NCBI GenBank assembly: GCA_965364735.1
Contig: CBDTYW010000031.1
Coordinates: 1 to 20,370, forward strand
DNA length: 20,370 nt
Direction of reading: 5' to 3'
Source of the DNA: CBDTYW01 sp965364735
GTDB taxonomy: Bacteria; Actinomycetota; Nitriliruptoria; Nitriliruptorales; Nitriliruptoraceae
Of this stretch, positions 1 to 6,824 are shown one piece after another (the stretch's first letter is position 1; every line of letters begins with the position of its first letter). The translations under genes and the position numbers were made by a program. The notes under the pieces are model-generated. The model saw nothing but the letters and a program-made list of their open reading frames with translations. It ran no database searches and was not told the origin of the DNA.

Positions 1-99
1 GCCCTGCTCGGAGGCGACGGGCCGCTGCTCGGAGCGGTCCGCGAGCTCGAGACCGCGCTCAGCCCCGCAGATCTCACGGCTCCTCCGACGGGCGGCTGA
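1..99 (+). CDS. C-terminal end of an unidentified protein (5' truncated)
   Basis: The first frame is open from the window edge to a TGA at 97-99 and gives 32 residues, ending in SPADLTAPPTGG. Codon use is like that of the genes downstream (G or C in most third positions), so this is probably the real end of a gene and not chance. The fragment contains a leucine-rich, acidic stretch that could be the last helix of an enzyme such as a glycosyltransferase, but no motif is present and I do not assign a function. The next gene begins 62 bases downstream. Confidence 0.5.
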   Translation, partial: ALLGGDGPLLGAVRELETALSPADLTAPPTGG

Positions 100-146
100 G
101 CGATGCGCCGCGGACGGGGTTCCTCGCTTCCGCTCGCTCGCGTTCG

Positions 147-152
147 TAGAGT
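147..152 (+). promoter_or_regulatory. Candidate -10 element for a leaderless transcript
   Basis: TAGAGT at 147-152 fits the actinobacterial -10 pattern TAnnnT. It ends nine bases before the ATG at 162, so transcription would begin at or very near the start codon. No Shine-Dalgarno sequence lies in 150-161, which agrees with a leaderless mRNA. I see no convincing -35 hexamer at the expected distance (the 124-129 area reads TCGCTT). The call rests on position and a weak consensus. Confidence 0.35.
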
Positions 153-161
153 CTGCTCACT

Positions 162-1691
162 ATGACTGCATCCTCCTCCACCCCGCCCGAGGCACCACGC
201 GAGCTGGAATCCAGCCCGTGGGTGCATGAACTGTCGGAGACGCTGCTCCAGCGTCGCGAACTCGCGGTCCGCGTGGCCCTGGGCGTTGCGATCGTTGGCG
301 TGCTGCTCGCCGTCGTCGGGATCCTGCCCGCCACACCCTTGGTGGGCTTCGCCGTGGGCGTGGGCGCCTGCATCGCCGCGCTGGCGACGGTGCTGGCGGT
401 TGACACCGGTGAGATCACCGTCCACAACGCCCGCCACGTGCGCAGCTCGGGATCGACCGTGCGCGCATCGGTCGTGCGTGACTCCGGCCGCGAGCAGTGC
501 ACAGAGCTCGCGCACACGTTCGCCACCGGTCAGCGCCTCATCATCGGCGTGACCGTCCCGTCGCGTGCTCAGGACGACTCGAGCGCGGTCGCGCTCGGCC
601 TCGCCTCGACCTTCGCACGTGACGGTCAGCGGACCCTGCTCATGGACCTCGTCGACACGACGCGCGTGTCCGTCGACGGCGCGAGCGAGGTCGCCGCGGG
701 GACGGCGCGCTTCGCGACGACCGTCGAGTTCGACGCCGACCTGTCGCTGGCCCGGATCTCCGCGGGACGTCGCCCCGAGCTCGCGCTCAGCGGCCTCAAG
801 GGGCTCGTCGAGCGGCTCCCGTCGGACATCGAGACGCTGATCGTCGCGCTGCCGGGGCTCCAGTCGCCGGCCGTGATCGAGGCATGTGGCGCGCTGGGCA
901 ACCTCCTCGTCCTCGTCGACGCGGGTCGCACGACACGCGTCGACCTGATCGCCACCCTGAACGCGGCCGACGCCACCGGGGTCACGTGTGAGGTCGTCCT
1001 GGTCGAGGACGTGACCGCAGCGCCGGCGGTCGCCGTCCGCACCGCTGAGGTGGCTCCTGATCTCGAGCGTCCCCGCCCGCTCGGCACGCGCGCCCGTGAG
1101 GTCTGGGCTGGCGACGCCACCCCGGAGGACGAGGTGGCTGCTCCGATGTCCGCTGCGCCGGCAGTCGGCGGAGGTCACGTCGAGGTCCGCCAGCCGCGTC
1201 GCCGGCCGGCTGACCCCGAGTCGGTCACGACGCCAGACCTCGACGAGGCCCCGACGGCCCCGACGGCCGCAGCGAGCGGCTCCGACGACGCATCGAGCGA
1301 CGACGCGGTGGTGTCCGAGCGCCCGGTCCGTCTGCGCGACGCCATCTCGAAGACCCTGACCGCCAAGGCGACCGAGGCGCGGGACTTCGCACGTGCCCGT
1401 GCCGAGGCGTCACGTGCCGAGGAGCCGGAGCCTGACGTCGCCACGGTTGACGTCACCGACCAGCCCGTCGCAGCGGGTACCCCCGCCGGCAACGGTTCAA
1501 CGTCCGTCCGCTCGCAGTCCGCGAAGGAGTCCGTCCGTGGGGCTGCCGAGCGTCTCGCCCCCGCGGCGACCGCGCGACGCGCCAACGCAGCACGCGACCC
1601 GCGCGACGGCGGGCCAGCTGCTGCAGTCCCGTTCATCGAGCTCGGCGACGCCGACCTCACGCGCGAGCTGCAGACCCCCGACGAAGGCTGA
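162..1691 (+). CDS. Membrane protein with degenerate Wzc/CpsD-like (BY-kinase/ParA-type) ATPase domain
   Basis: The protein has 509 residues. Residues 1-33 are cytoplasmic, two hydrophobic helices lie at about 34-55 and 58-80, and a Rossmann-like domain at about 125-285 has the order of elements seen in bacterial tyrosine kinases and chain-length regulators. The line-up is with the usual pattern of a strand, a P-loop, a helix and then RVLLIDAD: here IIGVTVPSRAQDDSSAVALG and then RTLLMDLVD. The glycine-lysine-serine of Walker A is missing, and the Walker B-like strand reads LIVALPG where IDTPP would be expected, so ATP hydrolysis is unlikely. Residues about 285-509 are Ala, Pro, Arg and Asp rich and probably disordered. 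There is no tyrosine cluster at the C-terminus. By position beside an export locus it could be a structural or regulatory partner of polysaccharide assembly (inference). The alternative is a ParA/MinD-like protein unrelated to glycans. Confidence 0.7.
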   Translation: MTASSSTPPEAPRELESSPWVHELSETLLQRRELAVRVALGVAIVGVLLAVVGILPATPLVGFAVGVGACIAALATVLAVDTGEITVHNARHVRSSGSTVRASVVRDSGREQCTELAHTFATGQRLIIGVTVPSRAQDDSSAVALGLASTFARDGQRTLLMDLVDTTRVSVDGASEVAAGTARFATTVEFDADLSLARISAGRRPELALSGLKGLVERLPSDIETLIVALPGLQSPAVIEACGALGNLLVLVDAGRTTRVDLIATLNAADATGVTCEVVLVEDVTAAPAVAVRTAEVAPDLERPRPLGTRAREVWAGDATPEDEVAAPMSAAPAVGGGHVEVRQPRRRPADPESVTTPDLDEAPTAPTAAASGSDDASSDDAVVSERPVRLRDAISKTLTAKATEARDFARARAEASRAEEPEPDVATVDVTDQPVAAGTPAGNGSTSVRSQSAKESVRGAAERLAPAATARRANAARDPRDGGPAAAVPFIELGDADLTRELQTPDEG

Positions 1692-1703
1692 GCCCCAGGC
1701 TCA
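1689..1703. terminator. Small hairpin joining two convergent stop codons
   Basis: TGAGCC at 1689-1694 and GGCTCA at 1698-1703 form a perfect 6-bp stem around the loop CCA. The stem contains the TGA stop of the plus-strand gene (1689-1691) and the TGA of the minus-strand VanZ-like gene (1701-1703 read in reverse), which pair with each other. It could act as a bidirectional terminator, but it is short and has no T tract. Confidence 0.35.
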
Positions 1704-2054
1704 CCGCGTCCCGTCGGGACGGCGGCAGACCGCGATCACGAGGATCGCGAGCGCCGCGCCCGCGAGGTCGATGGCGACGTCGCTGAGCGATGGAACCCGC
1801 CCCGGGACCGCGAGCTGGATGAGCTCGCTGAGGACCGCGCCGCCGATCAGCAACGCGATCACGACCCGGTCGATGCGCGTCCGCCAGAACACGAGCGTCG
1901 CGGCGAAGATCAGGAAGCCGGCCGCGTGCCCGATTTCGCCCATGCCCGACGACACCCCGGTCAGGTCGTCGCCGGGGATCGACACGCCGATCACGATCGT
2001 CGCCCACGAGATCAGCGGGGCGATCCATCGGGGCGGACGGCGGTGCTGCGACAC
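1701..2054 (-). CDS. VanZ-like integral membrane protein
   Basis: The protein has 117 residues and starts at a GTG (2054) with GGAG nine bases upstream. Hydrophobic segments lie at about 10-26, 42-57, 63-80 and 92-110. The VanZ-family signature is present: EIGH (His43) in the second segment, SELIQ (Glu77, Gln80), PGR (Arg86), then SLSD (Asp92) before DLAGA. Family members are small membrane proteins, named after the teicoplanin resistance protein VanZ; their biochemical role is largely unknown. The length is typical of a single-domain member. It converges with the degenerate ATPase gene with a nine-base gap and diverges from the lipoprotein gene at 2157. A role in the envelope is likely, but a link to the polysaccharide is only positional. 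Confidence 0.8.
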   Translation of the reverse strand: MSQHRRPPRWIAPLISWATIVIGVSIPGDDLTGVSSGMGEIGHAAGFLIFAATLVFWRTRIDRVVIALLIGGAVLSELIQLAVPGRVPSLSDVAIDLAGAALAILVIAVCRRPDGTR

Positions 2055-2087
2055 GGGGTGGTGCTCCGGCGGGACGTAACCTCCTCG

Positions 2088-2097
2088 CGACCGGTCG
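2088..2097. promoter_or_regulatory. 10-bp palindrome in a divergent intergenic region
   Basis: CGACCGGTCG at 2088-2097 is a perfect palindrome midway between the divergent starts of the VanZ-like gene (2054) and the lipoprotein gene (2157). An operator serving both genes is possible. In DNA this rich in G and C, a 10-bp palindrome can occur by chance, and I see no second copy nearby. Confidence 0.2.
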
Positions 2098-2156
2098 GCC
2101 GCGAAGGCTCATCATCGCGGATCGTGGCGCCGGGACCTGCTTCGAGAGGATCTGAC

Positions 2157-2735
2157 GTGCGCGCCAAGCTGGTCGTCATCGTCACCGCCCTGCTGCTGGC
2201 TGCCTGTTCCGGAGGCGGGGCGCTCTCCACGAGCTGGCGCGACCTGACGGCGCCGCTTCCGGCGGGCTGGGTGGTCGTGGCGAACTCCGAGACGGCCTTC
2301 ACGATCGCCGACCGACCGCTGCCGGAGAACCCGGACGGGTTCTCGACGTCGGCGCCGAGGGCGGACCGCCCCGACATCGACGTCCTGCCCGAGGCAGGCA
2401 TCTACTTCACCTACGAGCCGTCGACGGCGCCCGATGACTGGCGTGACCTCATCGCCGGGGCGCTCGACGGGACCGTCGAGCGCGACGAGTCGATCGAGGT
2501 CGACGGCATCCCCGCGACCCTGCTCCAGTTCTCCCACGAGAGCGGGGGAGTTGCGACCCGCGAGATGGTCGTGCTGATCCCCTCGCGGGGCGTGGTCCTG
2601 ATCGCCCAGCCCATCGGCATCCTGGCCAGGACGGTCGAGGGCGCCCCGCCGCCCGGTCCGGGCCTCTTCGACGCGCACCTCGACGAGTTCCTCGCCATCA
2701 TCGACGCCATCAGCTTCGGGGCGCCGCTGCGGTGA
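2157..2735 (+). CDS. Small secreted lipoprotein, possible PsbP/DcrB-like fold
   Basis: The best start is GTG at 2157, preceded by GAGAGGA with a seven-base spacer. The frame stays open upstream to 1926, but that part overlaps the divergent gene and has no signal peptide. From 2157 the product has 192 residues with a lipoprotein signal: MRAKLVVIVTALLLAAC, lipobox LLAAC, lipidated Cys17. The mature part begins with SGGG and then shows TAPLPAGWVVVANSETAFTI and DGIPATLLQF, followed by hydrophobic strands and a final helix near FLAIIDAISF. This order of strands resembles the small actinobacterial lipoproteins of the Mog1/PsbP/DcrB fold, which is an impression and not a firm assignment. It is expected on the outer face of the membrane. 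It is the last gene before the polysaccharide operon and is probably separate from it. Confidence 0.78.
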   Translation: MRAKLVVIVTALLLAACSGGGALSTSWRDLTAPLPAGWVVVANSETAFTIADRPLPENPDGFSTSAPRADRPDIDVLPEAGIYFTYEPSTAPDDWRDLIAGALDGTVERDESIEVDGIPATLLQFSHESGGVATREMVVLIPSRGVVLIAQPIGILARTVEGAPPPGPGLFDAHLDEFLAIIDAISFGAPLR

Positions 2736-2736
2736 T

Positions 2737-2752
2737 GTGGCCGGCTGGCCAC
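2737..2752 (+). terminator. Candidate terminator hairpin after the lipoprotein gene
   Basis: GTGGCC (2737-2742) and GGCCAC (2747-2752) form a perfect 6-bp stem around a GGCT loop, one base after the TGA at 2733-2735. No T-rich tail follows, which is common in high-GC bacteria. It could separate the lipoprotein gene from the operon that begins at 2820. Confidence 0.35.
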
Positions 2753-2819
2753 GCTGGGATCGGGATCTCCGGGCGATCGAGGCATTACCGTGCACACCGG
2801 TGAGCGGTCGAGGAGACAC

Positions 2820-4238
2820 GTGACACCCGGGAACGACGTCGACACGGCGCGCGCTGGCATCTCGAACGATGGACAGCACGGCCGCGTCCTGTCGCGCCTG
2901 AACGCCCGTGGCATCCGGATCCTCCAGGCAGCGGACTTCCTGGGGCTCTTCGCCCTGATGATCCTCACGAACCTGGTGCGGTACGGGCTCACCTGGCCGG
3001 CCTACGGACCCGCCGGGGGACCGGGCGCGTCGCGCGGGAACATCCCGACCTACCTCGTCGCGTTCGCCCTGTGGGCCAGCCTGCATGTCGTCATCGCGTA
3101 CTTCATGGGGCTCTACGAGCGAGAGCCGCGCCTGGGTGCGCCGCCGGTGCTGCCCAAGACCGTCCGCTCATCCGCGGCTGCGACCGTCCTGATCATGGTG
3201 ATCGGGTTCGTCACGACGCGATCGCTCCTGCCCGCCCCGCTCATCAACCTCCTCGTCCTGTTGTTCCTCGGCTCGATGGTCATGGCCGCCAACCGACGCA
3301 TCACCCATCTGGCTCGGCTGCGTCGCGAGGGGCCGCCGCGCGTCGTCATCGTCGGAGCGCCGGACGATCTGAGAGTTGCCGACTCCCACCTCGCCGAGGT
3401 CCGTGACCGCGCGCTCATCGTCGGCCGGACGACGGATGCGAGCCTGACGCGGCGGGTCGTCGTCGAGACCGACGCGACGGACGTGATGATCCTGTCCAGC
3501 GCCGCGCTCGACGACCTGGGCCCCAGCCGGCTGGACGAGCTGCATGATCTCGGGGCCACGGTCGTCATGCGGGTCACCGCGCGGGAGACGCTCTTCGGGC
3601 TCCAACGACTCCGCGAGGTCGGCGGGATGCCCTTCGTCCTCCTCGAGCGGCACACGCTGCCGGCGAGCCGAGCCCGGCTCAAGCGCTTGCTCGAGCTGCT
3701 CCTGCTGCTGGCGTTCGTCCCGGTCTGGCTGCCGGCGGTCGGCGTGGTCGCCCTCTACGTCAGGTGGATGGCGGGGGCCCCGGTCCTCTTCTGGCAGGAG
3801 CGCGTCGGCGCAGGCGGAGCACCGTTCCAGATGGTGAAGTTCCGGACCATGCACGTCAACGCCGAGGAGGATGGCGCGCCGCAGCTCGCTCAGCGCACCG
3901 ACCCCCGTGTGGTCCATGGTCTTCAGCCGCTCCGGGACATGCGCCTCGACGAGCTGCCGCAGATCCTCAACGTCATCCGGGGTGAGATGTCGCTGGTCGG
4001 CCCGCGCCCGGAACGTCCCGAGTTCACGCAGCGCTTCCAGGCCGTCATCCCCGGCTACTCGCGTCGACACGAGCTCGCGCCGGGCATGACCGGGCTCGCC
4101 CAGATCCAGGGTCGCTACGACACCGACCCGGAGTACAAGCTCGGCTACGACCTCCAGTACCTCGTCAACTGGTCGCCGGTGCTGGATCTGGAGATCCTCG
4201 CGCGTACGGTCTGGGTCGTCCTGTCCCGACGGATCTGA
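2820..4238 (+). CDS. Undecaprenyl-phosphate sugar-phosphate transferase (initiating polyisoprenyl-P hexose-1-P transferase, WcaJ/CpsE type)
   Basis: It starts glycan assembly by moving a sugar-1-phosphate from a nucleotide sugar to the polyprenyl-phosphate carrier at the inner face of the membrane. I prefer GTG 2820 (472 residues; AGGAGA just upstream) over the in-frame GTG 2790, which has a weaker GAGG and adds ten residues. Membrane segments lie at about 32-54, 76-97, 118-135 and 140-158, then a Rossmann-like middle domain at 173-275 and the catalytic domain at 286-472 with its membrane-inserted helix at 290-312. Family motifs are intact: QERVG (326-330), KFRTM (340-344), RLDELPQ (375-381) with the catalytic Asp377-Glu378 pair, SLVGPRPERPEF (391-402), PGMTGLAQ (421-428) and the final WS..LDL. 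The domain plan is that of long WcaJ/WbaP-like enzymes. The sugar donor cannot be read from the sequence. It heads the operon and lies five bases before the next gene. Confidence 0.92.
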   Translation: MTPGNDVDTARAGISNDGQHGRVLSRLNARGIRILQAADFLGLFALMILTNLVRYGLTWPAYGPAGGPGASRGNIPTYLVAFALWASLHVVIAYFMGLYEREPRLGAPPVLPKTVRSSAAATVLIMVIGFVTTRSLLPAPLINLLVLLFLGSMVMAANRRITHLARLRREGPPRVVIVGAPDDLRVADSHLAEVRDRALIVGRTTDASLTRRVVVETDATDVMILSSAALDDLGPSRLDELHDLGATVVMRVTARETLFGLQRLREVGGMPFVLLERHTLPASRARLKRLLELLLLLAFVPVWLPAVGVVALYVRWMAGAPVLFWQERVGAGGAPFQMVKFRTMHVNAEEDGAPQLAQRTDPRVVHGLQPLRDMRLDELPQILNVIRGEMSLVGPRPERPEFTQRFQAVIPGYSRRHELAPGMTGLAQIQGRYDTDPEYKLGYDLQYLVNWSPVLDLEILARTVWVVLSRRI

Positions 4239-4243
4239 CCGAC

Positions 4244-5383
4244 ATGCACATCCTCATGGTCGTGAAGTCCGACCTCGGCCACGACGTGCGTGTGCAGCGG
4301 GAAGCACGGACGCTGCTGGACGCCGGGCACCGGGTGACCGTGTGCGCTTCGCGGTCCTCGAGGCCCGTCGACGAGCGCATCGAGGTTGTCGAGGTCGATC
4401 CCGTCGGGGGAGCGGACGGCCGACGTCGTGACCGGATGCCGGCGCCGTTGCGGCACACGGCGCGATGGGTGCTCCTGCCGCAACACCGGGCACGGGCCGA
4501 GGCCGGGTTCGCGCGACGCGCGGTCGCGGCTGGCCTGAACGTGGAGGATGTCGACGTCGTCCACGGCCACGACCTGACCGGTCTGGTGCCGGCCGCGGCG
4601 CTCGCCGCTCGCCTGCGGACGCCGTGGATCTACGACGCGCACGAGTGCTGGGCCGGTCGGCGGCTGGTCGGACGTCCCGACCCCGTCCGCCGTCGTCGGG
4701 AGCTGGCGGTCGAGCGGGAGCTCGGCGGACAGGCCGCGGCGCGGATCACGGTGAGCGACGGCATCGCCGCGTGGATGCGTGACCAGCATGGTTGGGGCGA
4801 CGTGATGGTCGTGCGCAACACCTTCCCGGTGACGGCGGCGCCGGATCCACGCGATGCGCCGCCCACCGGGGTCGTCTACGCAGGCCTCGTCAAGCAGCGA
4901 CGCGACCTCGAGGTCTTCCGTGATGCCTGCCGCGCCGCTGGCGGCGCGTGGGACGGGGTCGTCGTGGGTCCGGTCGACCCGGGCTTTGCCGCCTGGGATC
5001 CCGGGGTGCTCGAGATGCGCCCCTCGGTCGCGCCCGAAGACATCGACGCGATGCTGCGAACCGTCGGCATCGCGCTCGTGCCGCTCCCGGACGACTGCCT
5101 GAACCATCGGCTGGCCCTGCCGAACAAGCTGTTCCACGCGGTGCGTGCGGGGGTTCCGGTGGTGGCCGCGGACCTGCCGGAGATGGCGGCGGTCGTCCGG
5201 CGACACGACCTGGGTGAGCTGTACACGCCCGGCGACGTGACCTCGCTCGGCGCCGCCGTTCGACGCGTCATGGACCGCCACGCAGACCTCCTTCGGACGG
5301 TGTCGACGGCCCGGGCTGCCCTGTCGTGGGAGGTAGACTCCCGGCGTCTCCTCGACGTGTACGGATCGCTCCCCGGAGCCTGA
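4244..5383 (+). CDS. GT-B glycosyltransferase, family 4-like
   Basis: A cytoplasmic transferase of 379 residues, expected to add a sugar from a nucleotide donor to the growing lipid-linked glycan. The N-terminal Rossmann domain opens with HILMVVKSDLGHDVRVQREA, followed by HGHD (107-110) and YDAHE (130-134). The C-terminal domain has YAGLVKQRRDLE (212-223), the motif NHRLALPNKLFHAV (287-300), and the VPVVAADLPEM strand-loop (304-314). The E-x7-E motif of classical GT4 enzymes is replaced by the ALPNKLF form, which also occurs in the genes at 6825 and 14662, so these three are paralogues. The ATG start is five bases after the previous stop with only a weak GGA upstream, so translation is likely coupled. 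Donor and linkage are unknown. Confidence 0.87.
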   Translation: MHILMVVKSDLGHDVRVQREARTLLDAGHRVTVCASRSSRPVDERIEVVEVDPVGGADGRRRDRMPAPLRHTARWVLLPQHRARAEAGFARRAVAAGLNVEDVDVVHGHDLTGLVPAAALAARLRTPWIYDAHECWAGRRLVGRPDPVRRRRELAVERELGGQAAARITVSDGIAAWMRDQHGWGDVMVVRNTFPVTAAPDPRDAPPTGVVYAGLVKQRRDLEVFRDACRAAGGAWDGVVVGPVDPGFAAWDPGVLEMRPSVAPEDIDAMLRTVGIALVPLPDDCLNHRLALPNKLFHAVRAGVPVVAADLPEMAAVVRRHDLGELYTPGDVTSLGAAVRRVMDRHADLLRTVSTARAALSWEVDSRRLLDVYGSLPGA

Positions 5384-5457
5384 CCGTGAGGCTCTCCGCG
5401 CTTCACCGCGGAAGGCCCCCTGGATCCCGTGCTCCCGCATCCCACCGAGGTCCACTC

Positions 5458-6822
5458 GTGAGCCGCCCCCGCGTCCTGTACGCCCCCCGCAACATCTCCG
5501 GTCAGGCCTCCGCGTACGTCGACGCCGTCCGCGACCGTGGCTTCGACGGTGAGGTCTGGTCGTACGGGCCGACGGCCTTCGGGTTCTCCGCGGACCGCGT
5601 CTTCGACAAGGTGGACCTCAAGACCGACCCGGACCTGCGCGTCCGGACGTTCGTCGAGGCCGCGACCGAGTTCGACATCTTCCACTTCCAGTACGGCCGT
5701 TCTCTGCTCGACGCCCGCGACGTGACCGTCCCGGACCTCTGGGACGTGCCGGTCCTGAAGTCGCTCGGCAAGCGCGTCTTCATGCACTGGCGTGGCTCGG
5801 ACGTCCGGCTGCGCTCGATGCACCTGGAGCGTGAGCCGCACTCGTACTTCAACACCGCCGACGTCGCCTGCGACGAGGACGCGATCCGCGCGCGCATCGC
5901 GATCTGCCGGCGGTTCTGCGACGGCATGTTCGTCTCGACCCCGGGCCTGCTGGACTACGTCCCGGACGCCCAGTGGCTCCCGCACGTCGTTGACCCGGAG
6001 GCGTGGGCCACCGAGCGAGGTGACGAGCCGGCCGTGCCGCACGTCGTCCACATCCCGTCGAACGCCGGGCTCAAGGGCAGCGAGCACATCGCGCCTGCCG
6101 CTGAAGCGCTCGCCAGCGCCGGGGACATCACCTACGAACAGCTCAGCGGCCTCGACCGTGACGAGCTGAAGGCCGCCATCCAGCGCGCGGACATCCTCGT
6201 GGACAGCCTGACGATCGGCGACCACGGGCTCATCTCCGTCGAGGCGATGGCGGCCGGCACGATCGCGGTCGCCCACATCCATCCGCGCAACCGTGACCGC
6301 AACCCCGGCTGCCCCGTCGTGCAGGCAGAGGTCGACACGATCGGTGACGTCCTCGAAGCCCTCGCCACGGACCCGGACCGTCGGGCAGCGCTCCGTCAGG
6401 AGTCGATCGGATGGGTGATCCGTCGCCACAGCCCCGCGGCGGTCGGTGCCATCCTGCGGACCGCCTACCGGATGCCGGTGAGCGTCCCGACGTCGTCCGT
6501 GCCGGAGTGGCCGCGCTCCGACGCGCAGGCACGGGTCGAGGACCTCGAGCAGCAGATCGATGATCTCCGCGCAGGGACGGACCCGATGAAGGGGCTGACC
6601 CGTGTGGCGCAGCGCGATCCGTCGAAGTTCGCGATCGGCCGCCTCGTCGCGCGCATCGAGGAGCTGGAAGCAGCGCTGCGGGCCGCGAACAGCACCAGCC
6701 CCGTGCTTCCCAAGAAGCGTCGGAAGACCCGGCTGCGGACCCGCCGCGTCCGCGAGTACCTGAAGCAGAACGCGACGTTGCACCGAGCAGGCAAGAAGCT
6801 CGCCGACGCGGTCTGGCGCTGA
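5458..6822 (+). CDS. GT-B-fold glycosyltransferase with C-terminal coiled coil and basic tail
   Basis: GTG 5458 is chosen (454 residues) because GAGG lies seven bases upstream and the Rossmann strand begins at once with SRPRVLYAPRNISGQ. An in-frame GTG at 5386 would add 24 residues of no clear character. The N-terminal domain (1-175) has HFQYG (76-80) and MHWRGSD (109-115). The second domain (about 195-335) has VVHIPSNAGLKGSE (196-209), ADILVDSLTIGDHG (244-257) and SVEAMAAG (260-267), the acceptor/donor loop pattern of GT-B enzymes. Residues 355-410 form a heptad-like charged stretch (VEDLEQQIDDL, IEELEAALRAA), and the end is strongly basic (KKRRKTRLRTRR) followed by an amphipathic segment ending VWR. 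The tail may hold the enzyme at the membrane or in a complex (inference). A 74-base gap separates it from the gene before, the largest inside this operon, with a 5-bp hairpin (CCGCG/CGCGG) at 5396-5411. Confidence 0.78.
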   Translation: MSRPRVLYAPRNISGQASAYVDAVRDRGFDGEVWSYGPTAFGFSADRVFDKVDLKTDPDLRVRTFVEAATEFDIFHFQYGRSLLDARDVTVPDLWDVPVLKSLGKRVFMHWRGSDVRLRSMHLEREPHSYFNTADVACDEDAIRARIAICRRFCDGMFVSTPGLLDYVPDAQWLPHVVDPEAWATERGDEPAVPHVVHIPSNAGLKGSEHIAPAAEALASAGDITYEQLSGLDRDELKAAIQRADILVDSLTIGDHGLISVEAMAAGTIAVAHIHPRNRDRNPGCPVVQAEVDTIGDVLEALATDPDRRAALRQESIGWVIRRHSPAAVGAILRTAYRMPVSVPTSSVPEWPRSDAQARVEDLEQQIDDLRAGTDPMKGLTRVAQRDPSKFAIGRLVARIEELEAALRAANSTSPVLPKKRRKTRLRTRRVREYLKQNATLHRAGKKLADAVWR

Positions 6823-6824
6823 CC

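Noticed and set aside
1926..2156. N-terminal extension of the small lipoprotein
   Set aside because: It would add 77 Arg/His-rich residues ahead of a clear lipoprotein signal peptide and overlap the divergent VanZ-like gene; the GTG at 2157 has its own ribosome binding site.
5396..5411. CCGCG/CGCGG hairpin in the 74-base gap before the 5458 gene as an attenuator
   Set aside because: The stem is only 5 bp, there is no T tract and no competing hairpin; such pairs are common in DNA of this composition.
4876..6783. Minus-strand open frame of 635 codons under the 4244 and 5458 genes
   Set aside because: It is antisense to two well-supported glycosyltransferase genes, is rich in Arg, Asp, Val and His with no domain, and results from the high GC content. 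The same holds for minus-strand frames at 6465-7907, 9021-10838 and 9779-11494.
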